NCBI GenBank assembly: GCA_013400155.1
Contig: VXBM01000548.1
Coordinates: 483,602 to 547,601, forward strand
DNA from: Helopsaltes ochotensis
Lineage: Eukaryota > Chordata > Aves > Passeriformes > Locustellidae
Reading direction: 5' to 3'
DNA length: 64,000 bases
How positions within the stretch are numbered: position 1 is the first letter of the stretch; each line of letters begins with the position of its first letter. Positions 36,573 through 49,789 of the stretch are shown in pieces. Under the pieces are notes generated by a model. That model made no database searches. It was not told where the DNA came from and worked only from the letters and a program-made list of their open reading frames with translations. A program made the translations under genes and the position numbers.

Positions 36573-38657
36573 AGGAGTTTCAACTTTCCAGACTTTCTAT
36601 CTTGTCTGGTTTTCACCTCGCTGGGCTGGAAAGTTCCTAAGGAGGCGCTACAAGAGCATAGCGCTTGCCTTTCTCTGCAGTTAAATGCAGCACCAGGCAT
36701 TTAACTCTGATTAAGGGCTGGTTTAATGACAGATTTGCTGCTTCAAGCCACCTTTACCTCCAGCAATGCCTCCAAGGAGTTAAAGGAATTAGGATCTGGA
36801 GCCTAAGAAAACTACATGGTTCTGACACAGAAATACGGTGCAACAGTATATGGTGAGAACTCACAGCTAACAGAAGAGGAAAACCAAAACCCATTTCTTC
36901 CCATCTATGAAATTTAAAATATATATGTAAAGGTGTTTCCATTTATGAAAGGAAAGTGAAGCTTTCTGACTCATATTGTGATGTACTTTGGATGGGAATA
37001 TGCCTTAAAAACACAACTTGAGCAAACAAACACCTTGATCTTCACCACGTTCTTATATTCATGTCATTCCTGGAGTAGGGTAGTGTCATTATTCATATTT
37101 CACACAGAACCGAAGCCAAGAGAAAGAGGTACCCAGTTTCCTCTGATATCAGCCAGTTTGGAAGGATTTTCAATTGCACTAACGTCACAAAGACGTCAGA
37201 GACAACAGATGACAGACCTAAAGGACTCGCGTCCTAATGTGTCAGCCACTGAACCACCCTCCTACATCCCTGCCTTACTCATGTGGCCGTGGAGAGCTGG
37301 TCTTCCAAATTTCCTGACATGATATTAAAGGATAGAAAACTGGCAAAGATTAGGATTGTTTTGTTCTTTTTAGAAAGAAACATTTATTCTAACAAAGAGC
37401 CTTTATGCTGATGGTCCAAATATGCTAACATTGCTTTTTGCTACATGCAACCTAAATTGTCATTCCAACAAGACCTGAGCGGGCTTCCAAAACAGGAGCA
37501 GCCTCAGATGCACTCCAAAACAGTGTATTGTACTCCAATGTAAAACTGTTCTTCAGTCCATATGGGAGATCTCAAGCATTTGCTGAGTCTGGCTTTACAT
37601 TTAATGGAATTTATGTTGGAGGAACAATTTTATTTTGACCATTGCAACTTTTATGCCAATTTTTTTTTTTTTTTGAATTTTGGGCCAAATTTCACTTTCC
37701 TATTTGAAAGATGACCAAGTAGACATAATTGTTGCATGTTGCACATGAGCCCTAAAATCTAATCTCTCCCCAAACTCATGTCCTTATAAAAATGTGAAGC
37801 CTTCCCATAACTGTAAGTTGTTCTGCATATTGAACGTCAATTAAGTGAGGGATTTTGGAATTTTTTAAGAACTCATAAAGTTCGGAAATTTTCAGCGTGG
37901 GTTCTGGAACTGAAGATTGGGACAAGCTGAACTACTTAAAAAAATGTAAATGTAAAAAAGATATGACCCATAAGTGACACATTAAAGGGGGAACGTGAGT
38001 GGCTTTCAGAGCTCACTGCCCTCCACCAATGAGTGCTTGCACAGCCCAGCTACTCCGGGGTCAGCATTTTCTGGCAGCATCAGACAATAAAAAACGCATA
38101 AACTCGCAGAGAAGGGTAAAGCTACTGTGTCTGACATAACACTAACATAGGGGCCCAGGGAGGTGGCTGAACCCTGGCTCCCAGCTGCATCAATCCCTGT
38201 TTTAATCACCCTCCTGACAACACTTCTCTTTCAGCTCTCAAGCTGCTTGGCTCCCAAGGATGGGAACACTAGGAGAGTAAAAGACATGGGGAAAAGCTTA
38301 AATGAAGTTGTAGTAGTGAGGGGAATAAAACTGTGAAAGTACCATTTGCCCAGCACTCAAATCTGTCTCCAAAGAAAATTTGTTTTAACTTAATAAAAAC
38401 CCAGGCAGCAGAACACTCACCCTGAGTCCCATTCCAGTGAATGGTTAAGGAGTCAACAAGGAAAACAGTCCCTGAGACTCATTTCAGGGGGAAGATTCAA
38501 ATAAGAGAGTGTGTGTTTCACAGAGGAGGAGGGAAAGATTTCTGTGCAGGAGCACATCTCAGGTATAACTTGCAACACTGCCAACAGTGTTCTGAACAGC
38601 TTTCAAACCTGTGAAAACTTTGGTTGCTGGTTTTAAATGGACCCAGCACCTTGGGTC

Positions 38658-38832
38658 AAGCACTGGAACAGGATGTTCAGGAAAGTGGCGAGATCACCAT
38701 TCCTGGAAGCGTTTGAAAAACATATGGATATGGCACTTGAGGAGCTTGGGGGGTGGGCCTGGCAATGCTGGGTTAACCATTGGTCTTTATGGTCTCAGAG
38801 GTCTTTTCCAATTTTAATAGTTCTGTGATTCT
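38658..38832 (+). mobile_element. CR1 LINE 3' fragment
   Basis: Sense CR1 blocks are cactggaacaggatgttcag, gagatcaccattcctggaag, atggatatggcacttgagga, and tctcagaggtcttttccaat with tagttctgtgattctt at the end. It has the GT-rich 3' end of the subfamily in which a gttgg...gatgatct block precedes the terminus. Confidence 0.92.
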
Positions 38833-39436
38833 TCAGCAGCTCTGAGTCATGTAAAAGAGGAGAAGGTAACAACAAGTAAGAGTTTGTTCGCTGGCTGACA
38901 TCAGAATACCTGAACCTCCCCAGAAGGTGCCCCTGGGTCACCTTCAGCCAGTCCATTTTTGCAGAAGGACCAATCATTTGTCACAGATTTTAGAGGGCTC
39001 CACACCATTGCCAGGAGGTTCTCAGGAGGCTGATGAGCCTTTTTCCATCTTTCCACAATCAGTGACTCCAGCTGCAGCTCAGCAGTGAGGGTGGGTTGCC
39101 CACCATGAGGCTTGGATGGTGCCTGGCACAGGCTGTGGCTGCCTCTCCCCTGAGCTGAAGGGGACTCAGGCAGGGTACAAAGCCTACCCAGAGAGCTTTC
39201 AGGGTACAGTCTGAGGAGGTTTTATCAATGCTTATTTCCTGTGGTTGTGGTTCCTAAACACTTGGGGTGTTTTGCCTAAAAATACTCCTTATCAGCAGCA
39301 GCACTGCCCTCACTGGCTCTGTCAGTGAGGCAAAGGGGCACTGAGGGGTAGGAGGGTTGGCAGTGAGGAGGCTCTGCACTTTGGACATGTTGAAGAGTCC
39401 CAAAATAGAGCCCAAACCTCTCTGGGCTCACACCCT

Positions 39437-39468
39437 GTGTGTGTTTGGGTGTGTGTGTGTGTGCGAGT
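39437..39468. repeat. GT dinucleotide microsatellite
   Basis: About 30 bp of GT repeat, interrupted by ttgggtg and gcgag. Confidence 0.85.
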
Positions 39469-42400
39469 GTTACAGCCTGCCTGTGCAGACCATGCCAATT
39501 CAGTTGGAGAGTACGCACCCCAAATTACCCCTCTGGAGAGGCTGGGGGTGGGGAAGCAGAGCCCTGCCAAGTGCTGGTGCCTGGGGCCACGCTGACTTCT
39601 AACCCACAACGCCTCCAGAGGCCCTGCCGGCTGCTGTGGCCCCAGTTTCATCTTCTCTAAAGGTTGTTGCCTTCTCCAGCACGTCCCCAGTGCACAGGCA
39701 GGAGTCACGTCCTCTCTCCAGGGCTGCTGGAGGTGGCACCTCACTCATCCCCTTCCTGTCACCAACCTGACATGTTGACTCCAGAGCTGCCCACAAAGAG
39801 CCCCTGCCAGCTGCCAACTTAATTTCCTACACAGGATTTCCACTGAAGCTCGTGGGTTATTTTTCAATTCAAATTAATAACACATTAGATTGGATATTTT
39901 AGAGTTGGAGCTGGTAGAACAGCCTATCATTCCTGTTACCCAACACTTCCCATTACAAAACCCAACTTTCAGTTGCTCCCAACTTTACTGAACTTTGACT
40001 GTTTGCATTCCATTTTTTCTTGCACGAGTATGGAACATGCTTCTTCAATTTCAACCAAAATGCTCCAACGTTCCTGGAAATGAGTTAGCTCAGGGAAAAC
40101 CTAGCACCTCGAAAAACATTTCTGGCAATCTTTTCTTGAAGGAGCTTTTTTTGTCACTCTGTTTTGGAGTGGAGTTTTGAAACTTGGCTCAGCAGATAGG
40201 CTCTTTTTTTCAGAACCTCCATGGAAATCCACTCAGATTTGCTAAAATTATGCAACTTTGAAAACTAAAATTTCATCAAATAAAAATTCCTTAGATTTTA
40301 TCAGTTAAAAGCTTTGTTTACAGCTTGGCAAAGGTAGTTGATGGCTGACCAGATTTATGCTTCAGCCACACAATTTTTTGTAGTGACTATAGTTAAGCTG
40401 CTTAAAATAAAGTGTTCTTAGATCATATTCTCTGTGTGAAAAATAAGAGTAAGTGGGTGCATGTATCCCACAGGGTGTGCTGTCCTATGGATAAACTAGC
40501 ACATGTTCCCACACTGAAGGACTGTTTCTGTCTCTCACACACAACAGGCATGAATTAAAGCCACTCTGATAACCCATTGGCGTGTTCCAGTTCAGAGTGC
40601 TCAGCTGTGGGCTTTTCCTACTGTAAATTTTGTCTCCAGCATAAACATAAAGTAAGATGCAAAGTTAGAGGTACCTACTCTTTAATAAAAAAACTCTATT
40701 TGTTTTATGTCAATAAATTATTACTAATCTGATGTGTAAGTATCCCCTTTGTCACATACCTTAAATCTACTGGTTATTCCCTTTTACACAGAGATAGCAG
40801 AGAAAAACAGTTCTCATTTAATTTGCATGGCATGTATGCAGTTACTGAGGTGTTTACTTTGCATCCCTCATGGATGTAAACACACTTCCCAAAAAACTTC
40901 CTTAATCTTTGAGCTGGGACTAAAGAACAATCATTGTTATCTGGATTTTGGAAGCACCAAGTCCTTCCTGCTCTCTCCTGTAATGAAGTCTATCTCTACA
41001 AGCCAACTGCTATCAGGTTTCTCTTTTGCTGCCATCTTTCAGGAGCAGCAAATATGAAGAAGAGTGAAACTACTAACACAGATCAGTAAGTCTGCACAGA
41101 TGTAAAGAGCAGACCCTGCCTAAATACTGAGCAGGAGTATCCTTGGCGTGCTGTAATCCTGCTGCCCTCATTCCCAGGGAAGTTTATGGCTGTGTTCACA
41201 CCTCAGGCGATGAATATTGCTGTGTGAGCCTTCTTCAGGACACTCACAGACATACCCTGGGCTCACTCTTGCACAGCAGAAGATAAAGGCTAATTAAACT
41301 GTCTGACTCTGCCGTGAAGCTGATGAGGATCACGTATAAGAGCCAGACTGCTGCTGAGCTGCAGGGGACACAGCTTTTGGGAGAGGAGAGCACCATCAGC
41401 GTGGGGAGAGATGTTTTAAAGCAGGGCAGACAAGTCTGCACGGAGTGCCTCAGAGTTTTAACCAAGCAGGCACAGAAGGGGAAAACATAAGATTTATGAA
41501 CCACACAGTGTTATTTATTTCTAACAAGAACAGGTTCATCAACATCCTAAATTCTTACACACTTCGGAGAGTAGCCCCTCAATGTGGCTGTTGAGAAGGC
41601 AGACACTAAAGCTCCCTTTAAAAAGGTTTAAATAACAATAGAAAGGAGTACGAAGAAGTTCCTCAGAGCTGTGTGCTACTGCAGCTGCTGGTAAGCCAAG
41701 CAGTTTGCTTAAACCCAGCTCAAGCACCTGCAGAGCGTTCAGTGCCAGTCCAGTGGTCTGGGCTGCTTCACGTCCCCTCTCCCTCACCCACTTCCACTGA
41801 CACCTATGGAGGCTTAGGGTGGGATAAACCAGCTTGTAACTCACACACAGAACTCTTCCTTGACTGCAGTGGACAGGAGATGAGTCATTGAGACACAATA
41901 TCAAACTTTTAGCCAGCTACAGTTAAGGAGAGTCAATCCACCCAGCATCTCGGAAAATGTTACCCATATGTCCCTTTACAAAAAAGATTTTCATTTGGAC
42001 TGCTTAGCTGATGAACTGAAACACTGAATTATTTACATTCACAGCTCTATTGCTGAGCCCTCTTCTGCAGTCAACACTTCTGTCTACAGAGGTGATGATT
42101 TTACTGCAGTGCTGGTTTCACAAACTATTGTTCAAAGACATCAAAAAAGGCCAAAAGCGGGAGGGGGACCATAGTGCAGATCATCAAAGCCAAAAGTATC
42201 CAGTGTGAAAGAAAAAAATCTGTTCTACCAATCTAGAGTCTATGGTAATAAGAGACCCAAGGAATCAAACAGTAAATTATTAAATTAAATTATTCTTGAT
42301 TTAATTGGTATCCTAAAAATGTGGAACCAACTCTATTAAACTTCACATGTCTACAGTGCTTTATAAATTCACTAGATAACTGAAATAATTGAAGCACATT

Positions 42401-44892
42401 GTTTTATAAGAATCTGAATCTGGGTCCTTGACTACATATGTGCACACGCACAAAATTCCTGACAAGTATAATGTAATTCGCTCTGTACTGCTAACCTGTG
42501 GTTTGTATCACACAGCAATCCTGCATTGTATTTCCAGCTCTCTATTCCTTTCCACATTCCACACTGCTGAGAAATACAGGTCTGAATTTTCAAAACACCA
42601 AAAATGATTGTGAACACCACTCCTTTTTAATGAGTAATCTCTGTCTTTCTGATCCATTTTAATACAATCGTTTAAAATTGGGCTTCTTTGTAAATCTAAT
42701 CTGGGATTTCACATATAGAAACAAAAACAGATCTGGGACTACAATGATGCCTGCATGTACATGCTTCTTTCCAAGAAAAAGCTGCACCAATGTGAAACTG
42801 CTGAAACTGAAAAATAATTGTCTGATTGTCTCATGACATCTGAAGTGATACTCTGGAACAAAATTAGATAGATTCCTGTGTCTAGCAAATTAAAGTAAAA
42901 ATGCAAGAGCTTGACTCATCCATTTCTTTCCCAGCACATTTCTGTGGTGCTTCAGAGGTGATGATTTTCCTGTTGAGCTCTAAGACCAATGAAACAAAAC
43001 ACCAAGAAGTGCCTCTGACTGCACTGACATTGGAAGATCATGTCTACTGCTGCAGGAATGCAAGAATGAGAAAGTGCATGAGGATTTAAGGAAGCAGACA
43101 ACTAATTGGCATTACTCACATGGATTACAGACAGGCAGGAAGCAGATTCTGCGCTTGTAAGCACCCTGATTAATACCTCCTTTGGCACCCTGAAATTAAA
43201 TGAGCAGGGCTACTAAAGAAGCAGGGCATTATGAAGTGGGAGTAAAGTTCACAAAATGCAGTGGGAGAGTTTGAAGAGGGATGGAAGCATTAAACATTTA
43301 TGCTGGCAATAATCAGGTGAAAGGGTTTGTCTGCCCACGCTGTGGGAAAGATTACATCTCAGAACCACAGGAGAATGGGCAGCATGTTAATTTTGGATAA
43401 GGGAGGAACAATTAATATGTTCTGTCATGAAGAAAAAAACATTGGAATCATGGAGTACTTCCCAGTGGGAGGAAAATCTTCAAATGTGTTCCCCAATATT
43501 CTTCACCCACCTTTAGGCAATACCTGAAAAATGAATTGTCACCTTTGGAATGTAGCTTTCTTAAGTAGCTGCAACTGCAGTGTGAGAGCCTTACTCTGCC
43601 TACAGATAATAACACGAGTTTTAATCTCAGCAGTTCACACAAGCCAAGCTGAGTGGGGCTGAGCAGTGCCTGACTACTGAAATCTTGCAGGAGGTGATAA
43701 TGATGCTTTAGTAGATAGCATCATTTCTAAGGTATGTATACACTGCACTCATTATGGCAGCTGTAGACACACTTCAAAGTCAGCTTTAAACAATTCCTTA
43801 CGCTGTCAAAAAAGCAGCAGGGACTGCTCACTGTTCAACACAAAGCCCCCACCCAAGAAGGTGAGTGAACATTGGGTTAATCCAACGCTGAGCTCCTGCT
43901 CCCTGTGACTGCACCCTGGGCTACCTGCCTTCAAGCTAAATTGGGCTGTCTGAGCTACACAGCAGGCTTAGTACACTTTGGGACTGTAATATCTGCTAAT
44001 CCCATCTGATTCCAGCCATCTCCAAACGAGGGTGTCTAGTCTAGGCTAGTCATCAAGCCTCCATTTAGTATCAATGGAAAGGGATGAGTCCAAAAGGCAC
44101 TTCATTGCTCTCTAAGACAAGCATTAACATATGAATCACTCTCTGCAAGCGCCTGTGTATCTTCATTCACTTCAGAGGAAACCTCCCCTACACATCTGAT
44201 TTTTGGAGAGCTGAAAGACACTCTCAGCATACAGTGAGCCACAAATGTACTGAACAAGCTGGTCTAGTGTAGATGAGATTTATAATAGGGAACCTGAGCA
44301 GATACAGGCACTAAGGAACCCAGTTCTTCATCTGAGTAAGGATTCTGGTGTCCCAAACATACTGCAGCATGAGATCATTACTCAGTTTCTTCCCCTGAAG
44401 TTTCAATTAAGTATGATATTCATCCTCATTTCCTCTTCTGCATTCCTTGTCTGGTTAAATCAGCATCTGTGTTTCACGTCTGGGATGACCATGTTTCAGT
44501 GGAGAATGAAGTTCATATGGAGAATAAAAATAAATTTTATAAAAACTTTAAACAGAAATTTGTAATAGACAGTAAGCAAGTGCTACCTCAGTACTTCACT
44601 TAAACTATTCTGATGCAGTGTCTCCCAAACATATTTACCCTGTTCCTTATTTCCCAAACCATTTTGGAAAGTGAAGGGAGATGTATAAGAGGTGCTACAC
44701 TGAAGAGTGAGAAAAAAATGCTGATATTAGTAGCTACAAGCTAAATGCATTTCAAAAGTGACAATGTCCAATAGTCCTCTTGGGAGAAAACTGTGGAACA
44801 AAGTGGTCTGTGGAAAGATACTCTAATACCTTTTTTTTTAATACCATCTTCCTCCACAGTACCAACACAGAGTAGAGTCACAAAGTTATGAA

Positions 44893-45030
44893 AAGTCACT
44901 GTCCCTGGAAGTGTTTAAGGAAAGACTGGATGTGGGACTCAGTGCCATGGTCTGGCTGACATGGAGCTGCTTGCTTATAGGCTGGACTTGATTATCTCAG
45001 AAGTCTTTCCCAACTTAATTGACTTGGTGA
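44893..45030 (+). mobile_element. CR1 LINE 3' fragment, diverged
   Basis: Sense blocks tgtccctggaagtgtttaag, gactcagtgccatggtctgg and tataggctggacttgattat are followed by ctcagaagtctttcccaact, as in a CR1 3' end. The terminal repeat is mutated beyond recognition. Confidence 0.87.
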
Positions 45031-45858
45031 AATGGTCATCCCTTTTCCTTTCCTCCTAGTCATGCCCTGTGGAGATACAGAATGAACTCACTTCCACCGT
45101 TACTTCATTTGTTTGGTTATAACCCCTTTTCCCCATCTGTATATTAAATGGAGATGAGGAGCTATTCAGGGCAAAACTCTCTTATCGTACAACTAGACAA
45201 CACACCTACACAGAGGGGCCATGATTTTATTTGTAGCTTGGAGGGACACTTTGAATACAAACAAACAGCATTAGCTGCAATATGAAAAAATTACTGTGAT
45301 GGCCGAATTACATGCAAAATGTACTAGGAATAGATTTTGGTTGGGAGCAAGTGTTCCCTCTACAATGGGATGGAAACAATCTGTTCAGTTGACAAATACA
45401 AACCAAAATTGCTGTTGGTGAGGACATCTTACAAATGGTTTTATGCTCAGACTTTTGCATTAGTTTTACATGATGTTTTCATCATAATGGTGAATACATG
45501 GTCACTCTGTCACCTCTCTGGGCAGCAGTGTCCTTCCTATGAAGAGAGCCCCAATGCTGTCTCACAGATTGCTGAGATTTCAGAACTCAGCAGTTCTGAG
45601 TTCTTGCAGTGCGTGAATTCAAGCCATGAGCGAACTAAGTAGGTTTTGCTTTTGACTCACTCTACGCACTACACCAGCAGGGAAAAAAAAAAAGTCACAA
45701 TCACTAGAAATTATTTTGTCTCACAGTCTGCTTCTCAGACAATGAGTTTTTATGCACGAGCCTCTCTCTAGCCACAGTGGAAAAAATAAGAACCAGCTGG
45801 TCCTTGGGATGCAACTACCACCCCAACAGTCCCAGATCACCCTGTCACAGCAGCATGC

Positions 45859-46010
45859 ATCATAGAATCATGGAATCATGGAATCATAGAATCATAGAAT
45901 CATAGAATCATAGGATCATAGAATCATAGAATCATAGAATCATGGAATCATGGAATCATAGAATCATAGAATCATAGGATCATAGAATCATAGGATCATA
46001 GGATCATAGA
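45859..46010 (-). repeat. 19-unit 8-bp minisatellite derived from the CR1 3' terminus
   Basis: There are nineteen uninterrupted 8-bp units of the form atcatRRR (R is A or G), directly joined to a CR1 3' end. Three unit types occur: ATCATAGA (11 units), ATCATGGA (4) and ATCATAGG (4). Two adjacent ATCATGGA units occur twice, nine units apart (units 2-3 and 11-12), suggesting a higher-order duplication. Ordinary CR1 ends in this window have one to three such units. Confidence 0.97.
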
Positions 46011-46185
46011 TTAGTTTGGGTTGGGAGGGACCTTAAAAATCAATTGGTTTCAATGCCCCTGACACAGAGGCAGAGAGAATTTCCACTATCCCAAGTCACT
46101 CCAAGTGCTGTCCAAACTGGCCTTTAACACTTTCAGGAATGGGGCAGCTACAGCTTCTCTGGGCAGCCTGTGCCTGTGCCACAGT
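46011..46185 (-). mobile_element. CR1 LINE 3' fragment attached to the expanded repeat
   Basis: It continues from the 8-bp array with ttagtttgggttgggaggga, ccttaaaaatcaattggttt, ggcctttaacactttcagga and gggcagcctgtgcctgtgcc. It is a 5'-truncated minus-strand copy. Confidence 0.95.
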
Positions 46186-47448
46186 ACTGATTGAGGTAAC
46201 TGCAAGGAGCCCTGCTCTGTGGGTTGCACACTCATCTCAAAAGCAAACCTAAACCACTGGTGTATGCAATGTCTGTCACCTTTGGTGGGAAACACTTGAA
46301 TCATCACACCAGCCTCTTACAACCTCCGGGAACGCTCAGGACCTCCAGTCCCCAACTAGAACAGTTCTGTGAAATTACACATTTGCAAAAAAATAAACCA
46401 ACAAGCAGCAAATGATGGTGAGTGAAACTCTGTCTTGCCTTTGACACTGCAGTAAGGACCTAGTGTTGTACCACTGGAAACAGAAACACTGCAACTCCTC
46501 ACTGGGGACCTGGTGACAAAGTCAAGTCCCAGCCCGTAAGTGGACTGTGCTCATGCTCAAATACACGAATGATGGTCACAGAAAAGAACCTAAACCTCTC
46601 TAAACCGTGGCCCTGCTGAACATTTCCCTGGCTGTACACTCACATTCTGCCTCATTTCTTACAAAGGAGCATTAGAGGGCACACATTAAGCTCTACAAAG
46701 TCATTTAGAGCAACTTTCGAACCCCGGACCGCCCACTCTGCCTTCCTCTGCTCCCACAGCCACTGGGATAAATCTGGACCTACCCAGCCTGCCTCAGTAG
46801 AGATCTGTCACTCTGAAAGACACCAGAGAGAGCCACAGGTTTTCTAACTTCAGTTTGGACGAAACCCCAAGACTCGCTCATCACATCTCGGGGTATTTAG
46901 CATTGACTTTAATTAAAAACCTCCCCGTGCCAAACCACATGCAGATGCAAACTGACGCCTTCAGCGTCTGCAAACGCATCGCCCGAAAAAGCTGTGCTGC
47001 TCCCTTCAGTCTGAGGTAGATGCATGAGGTAGGGACCTGCCTGTAAAATTTCCTCTTGTTCTGCAAAGTCTCTTTCTCTCTCTGCACTGCCCCAATTTAC
47101 CACAGTGCAAAAAAACCCCACGGTCAAACAAATATATTCTTGGGAAGGAAGGGGGGCTGGTAGAGTGGTTTTTGAAGGCAGGCCAGAGATGGTTCGAGAC
47201 GGGGGACACACAGAGTGTTTTAACTGCTGTGATAATTCTGCACAAAGAGATGTTAAGGCTCTAGCTCCTTGCTGTAGCATGCCATGTGTCCCTGAATAAA
47301 ATTACTGCCATGCAGGCTGTTAGCAGAGGAATGCGTAAACAGACAATGTATCCTTGCATCAGTTCCACAAAATGTTGCACAACACAAATGCCTCTCGATG
47401 TGTCATTTCCTGCTTGGCCACCAGCCCAGCTCCTGACAGGCAGTCAAC

Positions 47449-47562
47449 AAAAAAAAGAAAAAAGAAAGAAAGAAAGAAAAAAAAAAAAGAAAAATGGGGG
47501 AGAAAAAAGAAAAAATGAAAAAAGAAAGAAAGAAAAAAAGAAAAATTTTTAAAAAAGAAAGG
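47449..47562 (+). repeat. Purine-rich (GAAA/A) low-complexity tract
   Basis: About 110 bp of almost pure A/G on the plus strand, including short GAAA runs and an internal GGGGGAG. It is therefore polypyrimidine in the RUNX2 transcript. Long open frames on both strands here are only lysine- or phenylalanine-rich low complexity. Confidence 0.9.
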
Positions 47563-48240
47563 CAAAATGAGAGATTGTAAGCTGTTCCACTCCAAAGCAC
47601 ATTCCACTCGCCTCAGACTTACCCCTCCACCCTCTCCGCCTTTGAAAGAAAAGAGGGAGAACTTCCTAAAAACTGTTATGGTTTTAAGTCAAGGAATCTC
47701 AAAAATCTCAATCACTTATCTGCGTTTTCTAAGCCGGGTCGGCCAAACAGTTAATGTGGGGGCTGAGCAGAACCCCTGGCTGGCTCTCGCTGCCTTCCGC
47801 AGCGTGCACAGACAAAAAGGCGATGTGATGTTTGCTCATACCTTTCATCACGTGTGCACCTTGCATGCTGCGGCGGCAGAGAAAAGCTCGGGAGCTGAAT
47901 GAAGCAGAGCAGTTTTTGTCCCCTGACACTCAAAGCTCAAAGCTCAGAGCTGCTTTTCCATTCACGCGGAGAAAGAAAGTTGGGGTTGGTGACTTCGGAG
48001 CCTACCTTTGATTAGAAGCAAACTAAAGTCTTTGGAAGTCAGGCAAAATATAAAAATATATGCACTTCTCCTCCCTCCTTCCTCATGATTCCCCCATGAC
48101 TGGGTTTGTCCCAAAAGCAGCCAGAAAGGAGGATGTGCCTCCTATTCTAAAGATACCACTGTGGAAGGGCAAGTCATTATTTCTGTAGTTGTAATAAGGT
48201 AAGGCAAGGGGGCTTAGGTTTCTGGGTGGTTTCTTTGCTC

Positions 48241-48259
48241 TTTTTTTTTTTTTTTTTTT
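48241..48259. repeat. T19 homopolymer
   Basis: An uninterrupted run of 19 T in intron. In the RUNX2 transcript it is A-rich. Confidence 0.9.
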
Positions 48260-49771
48260 CTCCTTTGACTTCCTTTACAGTAATCTCTGGCTTTCTGTCG
48301 GTCAGTTATGACCTCATGAAAACTTCTCCGGAAAACTTCTTTCAGCCCTCCCAGCTGGAAGGCAGCTCTGCTGGCTAAGACTTGCGTATGGCAGAGGTTT
48401 TATCCTGGATATGAGGAGAGAAAAATATCTGCAAGATTTCCTAATGATTCCCAAGGATCTTATACAACCCCGTCTCTAGACTGCATCACTCAGAGTGCAA
48501 AGCACTGTTCTCAACCCAGCACAGAAACTCTGGAACACAGTAGATGTCCCTGGACAGTAATCTAGATAGACAGGAAGAGGTTAGGTAAAATTACATAAAT
48601 ATTTTCTGAGAAAAAAAAATCATCAGAAGACCTTTTCTCATATAGGAATGGGCCAGCTTTTCTAACAGAGCAACCTGACATCACTGTCTCTATTAAAATA
48701 TTTTCAAATAATAACAGACAGGCAAGGCAGCAAGCTTCTACAAGCAGACATTTAATACGACTAAATGGCACTCACATTTAAGAACCCGACTTTCTGAAGT
48801 GCTGAGCATCCAAAACACCAGCTGGAGTCCCTGCATGCCATGACTGTTCAGCACTCCTGAAGTTGGGCTCTAAATGTCTGTGGTGTCTGACATGGCTTTG
48901 CTGCTGCTCCTGCTGCTGCTGGGAACCTTGCAGCTTTCGTTTGCTCGAGTCAACTTGCCAACAGAAGGTCAGAGTGCCTTGCCTATAAACAAGCCTTACA
49001 AATTCACGATCTAAAGCATGATGTCATGTCTTAAAATGATAAGCTGGCAACAAAGTAAATGACATTTTGTAAAGATGTGCATAATTTTATGTTTACACTC
49101 CTTAGAATGAAGGTTCTAATAAGTCATTGGTTGTGTTCCTTTAAAGGGAAGTTTTATAACTGAGATGAATCACGACTGCAAAAGATCAAAGTTAAAAAAC
49201 ATCAATGATGCCATGGGGTACTTTTTAATCTTGTAATGAATGATGATCATGTGCTCTTATGAAGTTGCTCCAACTGCCAACGCCAGATGTGTATATTAAG
49301 AAAAAAGTTGTTTGTGATGTGACAGTTCTGGTTGAGCTGCCAGAGAGAAGAAAACTAGGATAATATGCTTGAAATGTTGAAGTGAAATACAGATCCTAGC
49401 AGAGAGGGGCACTATTTGCCGATACATAATTTTTTAAGACAAACACATTTGCTATCAGAGCTGCTCCTTGAATTCCTTATTGCCCTCAAACACCTAATTT
49501 TCCTTATGCAACATGAATGCCAGATACATTCCTTGAATGGTTACTACCAAAATAATGTATCTACACAAGTGCAGGGTCTCTAAGAAGGAAGCTTAGTGGA
49601 AACTTCAGTGAAACTCCCGGAGCTCACTGGAGCTTCTCTTTCCCTACAAATTCAAGTTTAATAATGAGTCATTCCTGAGATGTATCAGAATGACTTGAAA
49701 GTATAAGATTGCAGTTTTCCACCAAAACATTAAAATACAAAGGGATATTCAAGCTCAAATTTTACTTTCTT

Positions 49772-49789
49772 AAAAAAAAAAAAAAAAAA
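49772..49789. repeat. A18 homopolymer
   Basis: A run of 18 A, followed by a purine-rich gaaagaaagaaaata stretch to about 49821. Confidence 0.9.

Noticed and set aside
36435..36704. Frames with HPSI / WMDG peptide repeats
   Set aside because: Translation of the ATCC microsatellite.
39276..39817. Overlapping open frames of 70-140 codons on both strands
   Set aside because: Locally GC-rich intron with a GT repeat; no recognisable product and no splice or promoter context.
46705..46735. tttcgaaccccgga, resembling a tRNA T-arm on the minus strand
   Set aside because: The stem does not close and no cloverleaf is visible.
47286..47607. Lys/Glu-rich and Phe/Ser-rich frames on opposite strands
   Set aside because: Low-complexity purine tract; no domain.
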